A stretch of 64,000 nt of DNA from Streptomyces sp. CG1 (GTDB taxonomy: Bacteria > Actinomycetota > Actinomycetes > Streptomycetales > Streptomycetaceae), in contig NZ_CP163518.1 in assembly GCF_041080625.1 (NCBI RefSeq), positions 3,782,001 to 3,846,000 of the forward strand, read 5' to 3'. This document shows, in pieces, positions 36,178 through 45,041 of the stretch. Position 1 is the first letter of the stretch, and each line of letters begins with the position of its first letter. Made by a program: the position numbers and the translations under genes. The notes under the pieces were generated by a model that did not search any database, was not told the DNA's origin, and was given only the letters and a program-made list of their open reading frames with translations.

Positions 36178-37151
36178 CCTCACCTAATCCCGCAGGGGTC
36201 CTTGCCATCGACGCGGGAAACAGCAAGACCGACGTGGCCGTGGTCAGCGCCGCCGGGGAGGTGCTGGCCACGGCCCGCGGCGGCGGTTTCCGCCCGCCCG
36301 CGGTGGGGGTGACGGCGGCGCTGGGTGCGCTCGCGGAACCCGTCGCGCGCGCCTTCGCGGACGCCGGTGTCCGCTCCGTCTCCCATGTCTCGGCCTGTCT
36401 GGCCAACGCCGATCTCCCCGTCGAGGAGGAGCAGTTGGCGACGGCGCTCGAGGCGCGCGGCTGGGGCGCGTCGGTGGAGGTCCGCAACGACACCTTCGCG
36501 ATCCTGCGGGCGGGCGTCGCCGAGCCGCGCGGGGTGGCCGTGGTGTGCGGCGCGGGCATCAACTGCGTCGGCATGCGCCCCGACGGCCGTACCGCGCGCT
36601 TTCCGGCGATCGGCCGTATCTCCGGTGACTGGGGCGGTGGTTGGGGCCTCGCGGAGGAGGCGCTGTGGTTCGCGGCCCGGGCGGAGGACGGCCGGGGCGA
36701 GCCGACTGCCCTCGCCCGCACCCTCCCCGGCCACTTCGGCCTGCCGACGATGTACGCGCTCATCGAGGCGCTGCACCTGGAGCACGTCGACCACGACCGC
36801 CGCCATGAGCTGACGCCGGTGCTGTTCGCGACGGCCGCCGAGGGCGATGCGGTGGCCCGCGCGATCGTCGCGCGGCTCGCGGAGGAGGTGACGGTGATGG
36901 CCACGGTGGCGCTGACCCGTCTGGACCTGCTCGGCGAGGAGACACCGGTGCTGCTCGGCGGCAGCGTCCTGACGGCGGGCCACGCCCTGCTGAACGACGC
37001 CGTCCGCGACCTGCTGACCGCCCGCGCCCCGAAGGCCGACGTCCGCGTGGTGACGGCGAGCCCGGTCCTGGGCGCGGCCCTGCTGGGCCTGGACCGGCTG
37101 GGGGCGGGGGCAAAGGCGCAGGAGCGGGCGCGGGGGTACTGGGAGGGTTGA
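36168..37151 (+). CDS. csnK: Amino-sugar kinase CsnK (BadF/BadG/NAGK type)
   Basis: A 327-residue ASKHA-fold kinase of the N-acetylglucosamine kinase/BadF group. The phosphate-1 loop is LAIDAGNSKTDVAVV near residues 12-26, and the second nucleotide loop is VVCGAGINCVGM near 123-134; GRISGDWGGGWGLAEE near 146-161 is the sugar/adenosine region. It likely phosphorylates glucosamine or GlcNAc freed by CsnH. The GTG start overlaps the csnH 3' end by 10 bases, indicating translational coupling. Confidence 0.88.
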   Translation: MGLTSPNPAGVLAIDAGNSKTDVAVVSAAGEVLATARGGGFRPPAVGVTAALGALAEPVARAFADAGVRSVSHVSACLANADLPVEEEQLATALEARGWGASVEVRNDTFAILRAGVAEPRGVAVVCGAGINCVGMRPDGRTARFPAIGRISGDWGGGWGLAEEALWFAARAEDGRGEPTALARTLPGHFGLPTMYALIEALHLEHVDHDRRHELTPVLFATAAEGDAVARAIVARLAEEVTVMATVALTRLDLLGEETPVLLGGSVLTAGHALLNDAVRDLLTARAPKADVRVVTASPVLGAALLGLDRLGAGAKAQERARGYWEG

Positions 37152-37299
37152 CCGGCCCCTGGGGGAACCGAACACCTGCACAGGGCGTATTCATGAGCGG
37201 CGGACGCTGCGATCCGATCAAGATCCAGTGAAGGCCGGTGCGGATGTCAGTCCGTGCGGCGATACTTGGCGGCGAACGGATGACCCTGGGGGAGGTCGA

Positions 37300-38733
37300 G
37301 TGACACACCCGCCGAAGAGCGCAGCACCGCCAGCGGCAGGCGTCGGCATGCCCGCCGCCCCCGGCATCCCCGCACAGCCCGGCCGCCCCGCCCCCGTCGG
37401 CTCCCCCGCGCCGTCCGGCCGGCGGACCGCGTTCGCCGAGGGGGCCGACCGGCTGCGGGCCGCGGCCACCACCGAGCCGGGTCGGCTGCGGATCATCGGG
37501 GCCGTACTGGCGCTGCTGGTGGTGGCGTTCGGCTTGGTCACCGCCTGGCAGGCCAGTGGGCGGGCGGCCGCCGCGGACGACGTGCTGCACCGCAGCCAGC
37601 CGCTCAGCTCGGGCGCGGCCGACATCTACCGGTCGCTGGCGGACGCCAACACGGCCGCCTCCAGCGGCTTCCTGGCCGGCGGCCAGGAGACCGCGGTCTC
37701 CCGCGACCGGTACGAGAAGGACATCCGTACGGCCGCCGCGGGACTCGTCACGGCCGCCGCGAACGCCCAGCCGGGCTCCGCCTCCGAGGCGGCGATCAGC
37801 AAGCTGAACACGCTGCTGCCCGAGTACAAGGGGCTGATCGAGCGGGCGCGGACCTACAACCGGCAGGGGTATCCGGTCGGCGGCGCGTATCTGCGCTACG
37901 CCAACGAGAAGATGCAGAAGGAGATGCTCCCGGCGGCGGAGGATCTCTACACCAAGGAGAACCAGCGGCTCGACGCCGACTACGGCGACGCGACTCCGTA
38001 TCCGTGGATCGCGATCGCGCTCGGCGTGCTCGCGCTGGCCGCGCTCGGCTGGGCCCAGCAGCGCACGTACCGGCGCACCAACCGGGTCCTCAACCACGGC
38101 CTGGTCGCCGCCTCCGGCGCGACCGCCGTCGCGCTGCTGTGGCTCGTCGTCGGGCACGCGGTGGCCCGCGCGGAGCTGAACGGCTCCTACGACCACGGCA
38201 TCCGCTCGCTGACCGTCCTGCACGACGCCCGGATCGCCTCCCTGAAGGCGCGGGGCAACGAGAACCTGAGCCTGGTGGCGCGCGGCGCCGAGACCATCAC
38301 GGTCGACGGCAAGCCGTACGACACCTACTACTACGCCTTCGACCAGGACATGACCACCCTCGGCAAGGGCCTGACCCGGGCCGCGCAGCTCGCCGACGAC
38401 ACGGGCGGCGGTACGCCGGTGAAGGCGGCCGAGGGGAACATGGCGGTGTGGAAGCAGCGCCACGCATCCGCCCGCACCGAGGACGAAGACGGCAACTACC
38501 AGCAGGCGCTGGACAAGGTCATCGGCGCCAAGGGCGCCACCGGCGAGTGCTTCGACGGTGTCGACAGCGATCTCGCCCAGGCCATCGACCACGAGCAGGC
38601 CGAGTTCCAGCGGGCCGCCGTCGACGGACGGGACGCGATGACCGGGCTGCCGGTGGGCGCGGCCGTGCTCGCGGTGCTCGGCGCGGCCGGCGCGGTGTCC
38701 GGCATCGGGCGCAGACTGTCGGAGTACCGGTGA
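37300..38733 (+). CDS. glnX: GlnX-like membrane sensor
   Basis: A 477-residue four-helix membrane protein. A Pro/Ala-rich cytoplasmic start (residues 1-65) leads to TM1 near 67-87 (IIGAVLALLVVAFGLVTAWQ) and an extracellular helical domain. TM2 follows near 228-248 and TM3 near 262-283, then a second extracellular helical domain and TM4 near 448-470. The pattern is two TM-extracellular-TM units. In mycobacteria GlnX links the binding protein GlnH to the kinase PknG. Here glnH and pknG follow, so the same role is inferred. GGGGGAGG precedes the GTG; a frame extension upstream lacks support. Confidence 0.75.
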   Translation: MTHPPKSAAPPAAGVGMPAAPGIPAQPGRPAPVGSPAPSGRRTAFAEGADRLRAAATTEPGRLRIIGAVLALLVVAFGLVTAWQASGRAAAADDVLHRSQPLSSGAADIYRSLADANTAASSGFLAGGQETAVSRDRYEKDIRTAAAGLVTAAANAQPGSASEAAISKLNTLLPEYKGLIERARTYNRQGYPVGGAYLRYANEKMQKEMLPAAEDLYTKENQRLDADYGDATPYPWIAIALGVLALAALGWAQQRTYRRTNRVLNHGLVAASGATAVALLWLVVGHAVARAELNGSYDHGIRSLTVLHDARIASLKARGNENLSLVARGAETITVDGKPYDTYYYAFDQDMTTLGKGLTRAAQLADDTGGGTPVKAAEGNMAVWKQRHASARTEDEDGNYQQALDKVIGAKGATGECFDGVDSDLAQAIDHEQAEFQRAAVDGRDAMTGLPVGAAVLAVLGAAGAVSGIGRRLSEYR

Positions 38734-38741
38734 CAGGGGGC

Positions 38742-39779
38742 ATGACGATGTACGCGAAGCGTGTACGGGCCTCCCTGCGGGGCTGGGGCGGGGTCGGCGC
38801 GATGGCGGTGCTGTGCGCGCTGGCGCTGGCGTTCGTGCTGCTGCTGCCGTGCACCCAGCGGACCCCGCAGCCTCCGGGGCGCGGCGGCCAGGCCGTCGCC
38901 GACGGTGTGCAGGCCCGCGCCGACGGCTGCACGGCCGCCGAGGCGCAGAACCAGACCCTGTCACCGTCCGGGTCGGACGGCCCGGCCATCGACGCGATCA
39001 AGTCCCGTACGGGCGCGAAGCGCAAGCTGATCGTCGGCGTCGACCAGAACAGCTACCGCTGGGGCTACCGCAATCCGAACACCGAGGGCGCGGAGCTGGA
39101 GGGCTTCGACATCGACCTGGTGCACCGGATCGCACAGGACATCCTCGGCGACCCGGACGCGGTGCAGTTCAAGGCGATCCCGACCAGCCAGCGGATCTCC
39201 GCGATCCAGGACGGGCGGGTGGACATGGTCGTACGGACGATGACGATCAGCTGCGAGCGGCTGGCCCAGGTCGCGTTCTCGGCGCCCTATTTCAAGACCG
39301 GGCAGCAGGTGCTCGCGCCCAAGTCGTCGTCCATCACCGGCTACAACTCCACGCTGGCGCACAAGAGGGTGTGCACGGCGGCCGGTTCGACGGCGTACAC
39401 CAAGCTGGACGCCGACAAGAAGGCCGGCACCCTGCCCGCCTCCACGGACATCTCCACCACGGTCCCGAACCAGCTGGACTGTCTGGTCCGGCTGCAACTG
39501 GGCGAGGCGGACGCGGTGGTGACCGACGGCGCGCTCGCCGCGAGCCAGGCCGCGCAGGACCCGACCGTCGAACTCAAGGGCTCGGCGTTCACGACCGAGT
39601 ACTACGGCGTGGCGATGAAGAAGGACGCCTCCGATCTGGTACGCCGGGTCAATCGCGTTCTGGTGGACTACCGCGCGAACGGCTGGCAGGCGTCGTACGA
39701 CACCTGGCTGTCGGCGACACTGGGAAAGGACTCGGGCCCGTCCAAACCGCCCGCACCGCAGTATCTGCGGACGAGTTGA
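38742..39779 (+). CDS. glnH: GlnH-like amino-acid binding protein
   Basis: A 345-residue extracytoplasmic solute-binding protein of the polar amino-acid type. The N-terminus is a signal/anchor (AMAVLCALALAFVLLLPC); the Cys after it is a possible but atypical lipidation site. The binding domain starts near 82 (KLIVGVDQNSYRWGYRN), with GFDIDLVHRIAQDILGD near 111 and TSQRISAIQDGRVDMVVRTM near 135. Starts at 38730 (GTG, overlapping the glnX stop), 38742 and 38748 are all possible. No transport partner genes are nearby, so it probably serves sensing rather than uptake, as Asp/Glu sensing does in mycobacteria. Confidence 0.78.
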   Translation: MTMYAKRVRASLRGWGGVGAMAVLCALALAFVLLLPCTQRTPQPPGRGGQAVADGVQARADGCTAAEAQNQTLSPSGSDGPAIDAIKSRTGAKRKLIVGVDQNSYRWGYRNPNTEGAELEGFDIDLVHRIAQDILGDPDAVQFKAIPTSQRISAIQDGRVDMVVRTMTISCERLAQVAFSAPYFKTGQQVLAPKSSSITGYNSTLAHKRVCTAAGSTAYTKLDADKKAGTLPASTDISTTVPNQLDCLVRLQLGEADAVVTDGALAASQAAQDPTVELKGSAFTTEYYGVAMKKDASDLVRRVNRVLVDYRANGWQASYDTWLSATLGKDSGPSKPPAPQYLRTS

Positions 39780-39820
39780 GCCACATCCGACCGGGAAACA
39801 CAAGCAGCGAGAGGTGATCG

Positions 39821-41095
39821 ATGGGCGTCACGGACCCCGCCGGGCCGGTGATGGACCGGGACGAGGTGGACCGTGCGCTGGCGCGGCTCGGCCAGGAGCA
39901 CGAGGCGATCGAGACCTCGCTGCTGGCCCTGCAGGACCACGCGGGCCGCAGACTCCTCGAAGGCGCCCGCCTGACCGGCGTCACCGGCGAACGCTGGCAG
40001 GCCACGGAGACGCAGATCACCCTGTTGTGGGGGTACTTCGACGCGTACGCGGCCGCGCTGCGCTCCGCGCGTGAAATTCGCAGCCGGCGCCGCTGGTCCA
40101 CCCGCGAGGACCTGGTGGAGCTGACCAAGCTGCTGCGCGGGCAGTCGGTCACCGTCGCCGGGAGCGGCCGGCTCAGCGAGACCTACTCGCTGACCGCGCT
40201 GGTGGACCGGATGAACGAGCTGTACGCGACGAGCCTGGACCTGGTCGTCGCCGCCGACGCGGTGTGGTCGGCGCTGCCCGCCAGGATCGATTTACTCGCC
40301 GCGGAACTCCAGCGCACCCGCAAGCTCGCGCACTCCGTCGGCGTACGCCCCGGCGAGCACCCGGCGGGCGACGACCTGGAGCGGATCACGCGCACCCTCA
40401 CCAAGCTGCGCGAGGACGTCGTCTGCGACCCGCTCGCCTTCTGGGTGCCGACGGAGGGCAGTTCGGCGCCCGGCGGCGGGCGTCCGGACACCACGGTGTA
40501 CGACCGGGAGGCCCGGGCCCTGGAGGACGTGCGCCGCGAGATCGACGCCGTGCTGACGGTCCGGCAGGACGCGGAGGCGCGGCTGATCCAGCTGCGGGAC
40601 GTGCTCTCGCGCGCCGACCGCACCCTCGCCGAGGCCCGTACCGCGCGCGGCGAGGTGCTGGCGAAGATCGCGGCGACGGAGGTGCCGGTGGTCAGCGGCC
40701 CGCCGACCGTGTTGCAGGAGCAGCTGGCGACGGCGGCCGAGTACCGCAGGCAGGCGCAGTGGCACCGGCTCTCCCCGCTGCTGGAATCCCTGGAGCAGAA
40801 GGCCGAGGACGAACTGCTGCGCGCCCGCGAGTCGTTGACCGCGGTCACCGCACCGCTCGCGGTCCGCGCCGAGCTGCGCGGCCGCCTCGACGCGTACAAG
40901 GCGAAGGTGGCCCGGCACGGGTACGCGGAGGACCCGTTCCTGGTCGAGCGGTACGACGCGGCGCGGCGGATGCTGTGGAGCGCACCCTGCGACCTGCGGG
41001 TGGCCGAACAGGCCGTGCTGCGCTATCAGCAGCTGGCGGCCGAACTACTGAGCGGCGCCGGGACGCCGGAGGACCGTACGGGGGGTCAGTCATGA
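39821..41095 (+). CDS. Coiled-coil protein of the PknG locus, unknown function
   Basis: A 424-residue, almost wholly helical, charged protein with no signal peptide or membrane helix. Long heptad-like stretches occur near residues 1-60 (DEVDRALARLGQEHEAIETS), 85-150 and 225-370 (ALEDVRREIDAVLTVRQDAE, ESLEQKAEDELLRARESL). It sits between glnH and pknG, and its stop overlaps the pknG ATG by 4 bases, so it is made with the kinase. No family recognised. A scaffold or adaptor between membrane sensor and kinase is a reasonable guess only. The mycobacterial locus has no counterpart at this place, from memory. Confidence 0.8.
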   Translation: MGVTDPAGPVMDRDEVDRALARLGQEHEAIETSLLALQDHAGRRLLEGARLTGVTGERWQATETQITLLWGYFDAYAAALRSAREIRSRRRWSTREDLVELTKLLRGQSVTVAGSGRLSETYSLTALVDRMNELYATSLDLVVAADAVWSALPARIDLLAAELQRTRKLAHSVGVRPGEHPAGDDLERITRTLTKLREDVVCDPLAFWVPTEGSSAPGGGRPDTTVYDREARALEDVRREIDAVLTVRQDAEARLIQLRDVLSRADRTLAEARTARGEVLAKIAATEVPVVSGPPTVLQEQLATAAEYRRQAQWHRLSPLLESLEQKAEDELLRARESLTAVTAPLAVRAELRGRLDAYKAKVARHGYAEDPFLVERYDAARRMLWSAPCDLRVAEQAVLRYQQLAAELLSGAGTPEDRTGGQS

Positions 41096-43560
41096 GTCAG
41101 CCGGGGCAGACCTGTCAGCGGCCGGACTGCGAGGGGTCGTACGAGGACGTCGGCGGCGGTGAGCTGTACTGCGACACCTGCGGCCTGGCACCGGTGGTGT
41201 CGGCGAACGGCATGGTCGGCTCGCCGCCCACCGGGCTCACCAAGGGCGCGGTGGACAGCGGCAGTTCGCGTGGTTCGCACAGTTCGCGTACGTCCTCGCA
41301 GTCGTCGAAGTCACGCCGGTCGGTGTCCGGGCGGCTCTCGCGCTCGCTGTCGGGCCGGTCCACCGGCCGGTCGGTGTCGGTGCGCAGCTCCGGCTCCTCC
41401 TCGGGGGCGTCCACGCGGGGACGGCTGGGCGCCGGGCTGGTGCACGTGCCGCAGGTGCCGCGGCCCGACCCGCGCGCGATGGTGCTGGACAACCCGGAGG
41501 TGCCGGAGCGGAAGCGGTTCTGCTCGCGCTCCGACTGCGGGGCGCCCGTCGGCCGCGCCCGCGGCGAGCGGCCGGGCCGTACGGAGGGCTTCTGCACCAA
41601 GTGCGGACACCCGTATTCCTTCGTGCCGAAGCTGAAGACCGGGGACGTGGTGCACGGCCAGTACGAGGTCGTGGGCTGTCTCGCGCACGGCGGGCTCGGC
41701 TGGGTCTATCTCGCCGTGGACCGGGCCGTCTCCGACCGGTGGGTGGTGCTCAAGGGCCTGCTGGACACCGGCGACCAGGACGCGATGGCCGCCGCGATCT
41801 CCGAGCGGCGCTTCCTCGCGGAGATCGAGCACGCCAACATCGTGCGGATCTACAACTTCGTCGAGCACCTCGACCAGCGCACCGGCTCACTCGACGGCTA
41901 CATCGTCATGGAGTACGTGGGCGGCAAGTCCCTGAAGGAGATCGCCAACGCCCGCCGCACACCCGAGGGCCGCCGCGATCCGCTGCCGGTCGAACAGGCC
42001 TGCGCCTACGGCATCGAGGCACTCGAAGCCCTCGGTCATCTGCACAGCCGTAACCTCCTCTACTGCGACTTCAAGGTCGACAACGCCATCCAGACCGAGG
42101 ACCAGCTCAAGCTGATCGACATGGGCGCGGTGCGCCGCATGGACGACGACGAGTCGGCGATCTACGGCACGGTCGGCTACCAGGCGCCCGAGGTCGCCGA
42201 CGTCGGCCCGTCGGTGGCCAGCGACCTGTACACGGTGGGCCGTACGCTCGCGGTGCTCACCTTCGACTTCCAGGGCTACACGAACGTCTACGTCGACTCC
42301 CTGCCCGATCCGGACACCATCGAGGTCTTCCGCCGCTACGAGTCGTTCTACCGGCTCCTCGTGCGCGCCACGGACCCCGACCCGGCCCGCCGGTTCGGCT
42401 CCGCGCAGGAGATGGCCGAGCAGCTCACCGGTGTGCTGCGCGAGGTGGTCGCGCTGCAGACCGGGCAGCCACGGCCCGCGCTGTCGACGCAGTTCGGACC
42501 CGAAGTGCGGGTCATCGACCGGGAGTTGTTCCCGCGGCTGGACGGTGACGTGTCCCGGCTGGGGGCGCGGGTGGTGCGCAGGGCCGCGCCCGCCGCCCCG
42601 GCACTGCCGCCACCGTCTCTCGTCAGGCCCGTGGACACCCCGGCCACCGCGCTCGCCCTGCCCGTCCCGCTGGTAGACCCGGGCGACCCCAACGCGGGCC
42701 TCCTGGCCGGCCTGCTGGCCTCCGCACCGGCCGAGCTGATCAGCGCCCTCGAGGCGGCGCCCACTCAGACCGTGGAGACCCGGCTGCGGCAGATCCGCGC
42801 CCGGCTGGAGAGCGGTGAGCAGCAGACGGCGCTGATGGGTCTGGCCCAGCTGGACGAGGAGCGGCCGGACGACTGGCGGGTGGTCTGGTACCGGGGGCTG
42901 GCCGGGCTGGTCACCGGCGACTTCGAGGGCGCCGCGCTCGCCTTCGACGCGATCTACGACGCCTTCCCCGGCGAGGCCGCGCCCAAGCTGGCGCTCGGCC
43001 TGTGCGCGGAGGTGCTGGGCCAGCTGGACAACGCGGCCGAGTACTACCACCTGGTGTGGGCGACCGACCCGAGCTTCGTCAGTGCCGCCTTCGGGCTTGC
43101 CCGGGTGCAGCTCGCGGCCGGGAACCGGCAGGGTGCGGTGCGGACACTGGAGTCGGTGCCGGAGTCGTCCATCCACTACACGGCCGCCCGGGTCGCCGCC
43201 GTCCGGGCACGGCTCAGACAACGCACGGCGAGCGCCGGTGACGTACCGTTCCTGGACGACCTGACGGCCGCCGCCGGGCAGGTCGAGGCGCTGGACGCGT
43301 ATGGTCTGGACCCGGCGCGGCGCGAGGAGTTGGCGGCGGAAGTGCTCGGCTCGGCGCTGGACTGGATACTCTCCGGAGGCCAGGGCAGCCGGCCCGCCGC
43401 CGGCGGACGGGTGCTGCTGGGCAGCGGTCTGGACGAGCGGGGCCTCCGCTTCGGCCTGGAGCGCGCCTACCGCACGCTGGCCCGGCTCGCGCCCGGCGGC
43501 GAGGAGAGGATCGAACTGGTGGAACGGGCCAACCGTTACCGCCCCCGGACGTGGGTGTAG
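41092..43560 (+). CDS. pknG: Serine/threonine protein kinase PknG
   Basis: An 822-residue soluble kinase. In order: an N-terminal zinc ribbon (Cys 8, 13, 27, 30), a Ser/Arg-rich tract near 50-115 that is probably disordered and phosphorylated, and a rubredoxin-like metal site (RFCSRSDCG, GFCTKCG near 142-182). The kinase domain is near 190-460 (YEVVGCLAHGGLGWVYLAVD, YIVMEYVGGKSLKEIAN), with the catalytic loop LLYCDFKVDN and LIDMGAV in place of DFG, and TPR helices follow near 560-800. Motif order and wording match mycobacterial PknG. The extra N-terminal ribbon makes it longer. In relatives it phosphorylates the FHA protein GarA/OdhI to control 2-oxoglutarate metabolism. Confidence 0.9.
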   Translation: MSQPGQTCQRPDCEGSYEDVGGGELYCDTCGLAPVVSANGMVGSPPTGLTKGAVDSGSSRGSHSSRTSSQSSKSRRSVSGRLSRSLSGRSTGRSVSVRSSGSSSGASTRGRLGAGLVHVPQVPRPDPRAMVLDNPEVPERKRFCSRSDCGAPVGRARGERPGRTEGFCTKCGHPYSFVPKLKTGDVVHGQYEVVGCLAHGGLGWVYLAVDRAVSDRWVVLKGLLDTGDQDAMAAAISERRFLAEIEHANIVRIYNFVEHLDQRTGSLDGYIVMEYVGGKSLKEIANARRTPEGRRDPLPVEQACAYGIEALEALGHLHSRNLLYCDFKVDNAIQTEDQLKLIDMGAVRRMDDDESAIYGTVGYQAPEVADVGPSVASDLYTVGRTLAVLTFDFQGYTNVYVDSLPDPDTIEVFRRYESFYRLLVRATDPDPARRFGSAQEMAEQLTGVLREVVALQTGQPRPALSTQFGPEVRVIDRELFPRLDGDVSRLGARVVRRAAPAAPALPPPSLVRPVDTPATALALPVPLVDPGDPNAGLLAGLLASAPAELISALEAAPTQTVETRLRQIRARLESGEQQTALMGLAQLDEERPDDWRVVWYRGLAGLVTGDFEGAALAFDAIYDAFPGEAAPKLALGLCAEVLGQLDNAAEYYHLVWATDPSFVSAAFGLARVQLAAGNRQGAVRTLESVPESSIHYTAARVAAVRARLRQRTASAGDVPFLDDLTAAAGQVEALDAYGLDPARREELAAEVLGSALDWILSGGQGSRPAAGGRVLLGSGLDERGLRFGLERAYRTLARLAPGGEERIELVERANRYRPRTWV

Positions 43561-43563
43561 TTG

Positions 43564-44961
43564 ATGTCGCAGATGCCCCAGCAGGCCGCACCGGCGAAGT
43601 GCCCGAGCTGCGCGGAGCCCGTCGAGCCGGGTGACTTCTTCTGCGGAGCGTGCGGGTACGACCTCTCCGTCGTACCCGCACCGCCGCAGGACCATCCGAC
43701 GCTCACCATGACCGGCTCCGCCGGGGAGGGCCCGGAGGGCGTCGCCTGGCCCGCCCCCGAACCGGAGGGCTCCGCCGCCCCGCCGGCGGTGCACCTGCCG
43801 ACCGACCTGCCCGGCACCGACGCCGGCGGCGAACCGCTGCACGACCGCGAGCCCGCCCCGGCCGCCGCGTCCGGCACGGACCTGGAGGGGCACGAGCCCG
43901 GCGCCGAGGAACCGCGGCGGCCGGCCGGGTCCGGGGTGCGGTTCGACCGGCCCGAGGAGCCGGAGGAGTACTCGCTGCAGGCGCCCGACCCGCGGGTGGC
44001 CGGGACACCCGGGAACCCCGAGCACCACGCCGTGCCTCAGGAGCCCGCGCCGCTGTGCGTGGCCTGCCGGGCGGGCCGGGTGGACAGCGACGGCTACTGC
44101 GAGAACTGCGGGCACGCCCAGCCCCGCGAACGCGACCACATGGAGCAGGAGTCGGGCCCGGTGGCCGCCGTCAGCGACCGGGGCCTGCGCCACCACCGCA
44201 ACGAGGACGCCTTCACCGTCGGCCACACCGCGCTGCCCGACGGCACCCCGGCCGCCCTCGCGGTCGTCTGCGACGGCGTGTCCTCCGCGACCCGCCCCGA
44301 CGACGCGTCGACCGCCGCCTCCCAGGCGGCCGGTGACACACTGCTGGCCGCTCTGCCGCGCGGCACGCATCCGCAGACGGCGATGCACGAGGCGATCGTC
44401 GCCGCCGCGCAGGCCGTGAACGCGCTCGCCGAGGAACCCGCCACGGCACGCGAGCACGCCCCGCACCAGAACGCCCCGGCCTGCACGATCGTCGGCACGA
44501 TCGTCGCCTCCGGGTTGCTGGTCGTCGGCTGGGTCGGCGACAGCCGGGTCTACTGGGTGCCGGACGACCGCACCGCGCCCGCGGCCCGGCTGACCGAGGA
44601 CGACTCCTGGGCCGCGCAGATGGTCGCCGCGGGGCTGATGAGCGAGGCCGAGGCGTACGCCGACGAGCGCGCCCACGCGATCACCGGCTGGCTCGGCGCG
44701 GACGCCTACGAACTGGAGCCGCACACCGCGTCCTTCAAGCCGGACCGCTCCGGCGTCGTGGTGGTGTGCACCGACGGCCTGTGGAACTACGCCGAGACGG
44801 CCGAGGAGATGGCCGAGGCCATCCCCCGGGACGCGGCCGAGCGCCCGCTGCACAGCGCCCGGGTGCTGGTCGGTCACGCGCTGGACGGCGGGGGCCACGA
44901 CAACGTAACAGTGGCCGTCGTGCCGTTCCCGACACCGCCGCAGGGGGCAGGATCGGCCTGA
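43564..44961 (+). CDS. PP2C-type protein phosphatase with zinc ribbons
   Basis: A 465-residue phosphatase, probable partner of PknG. N-terminal zinc ribbon CPSCAEP...FFCGACGYD at residues 13-36, then an acidic, Pro/Glu-rich linker and a second ribbon CVACRAGRVDSDGYCENCGH near 162-181. The PP2C domain runs from about 193 to the end, with all metal-binding motifs present: RHHRNEDAF, VVCDGVSS, GWVGDSRVYWV, VCTDGLWNY and GGGHDNVTVAVVP. So it should be active on phospho-Ser/Thr. It starts 3 bases after pknG. Confidence 0.88.
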   Translation: MSQMPQQAAPAKCPSCAEPVEPGDFFCGACGYDLSVVPAPPQDHPTLTMTGSAGEGPEGVAWPAPEPEGSAAPPAVHLPTDLPGTDAGGEPLHDREPAPAAASGTDLEGHEPGAEEPRRPAGSGVRFDRPEEPEEYSLQAPDPRVAGTPGNPEHHAVPQEPAPLCVACRAGRVDSDGYCENCGHAQPRERDHMEQESGPVAAVSDRGLRHHRNEDAFTVGHTALPDGTPAALAVVCDGVSSATRPDDASTAASQAAGDTLLAALPRGTHPQTAMHEAIVAAAQAVNALAEEPATAREHAPHQNAPACTIVGTIVASGLLVVGWVGDSRVYWVPDDRTAPAARLTEDDSWAAQMVAAGLMSEAEAYADERAHAITGWLGADAYELEPHTASFKPDRSGVVVVCTDGLWNYAETAEEMAEAIPRDAAERPLHSARVLVGHALDGGGHDNVTVAVVPFPTPPQGAGSA

Positions 44962-44997
44962 GGCCACGGGCCGGAGGGGACCGGTCTGTTCACAGTC

Positions 44998-45021
44998 ATC
45001 ACCCTGCTTCGACAGGGTGAT
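44998..45021 (+). other. Short hairpin in the PknG operon leader of the VWA gene
   Basis: ATCACCCTG-CTTCGA-CAGGGTGAT, a perfect 9-bp stem 20 bases before the VWA start in an otherwise tight operon. No T-tract follows. It could adjust expression by partial termination, mRNA stabilisation or access to the AAGGGGG ribosome site. Confidence 0.4.
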
Positions 45022-45041
45022 CAAGGGGGATTTGAGTACGC

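Noticed and set aside
41887..45024. A very long open frame on the minus strand opposite pknG and the phosphatase gene
   Set aside because: It is opposite two well-supported genes. Its composition (Arg/Val/Gly/His-rich, no domains) is that of a chance frame in GC-rich DNA.
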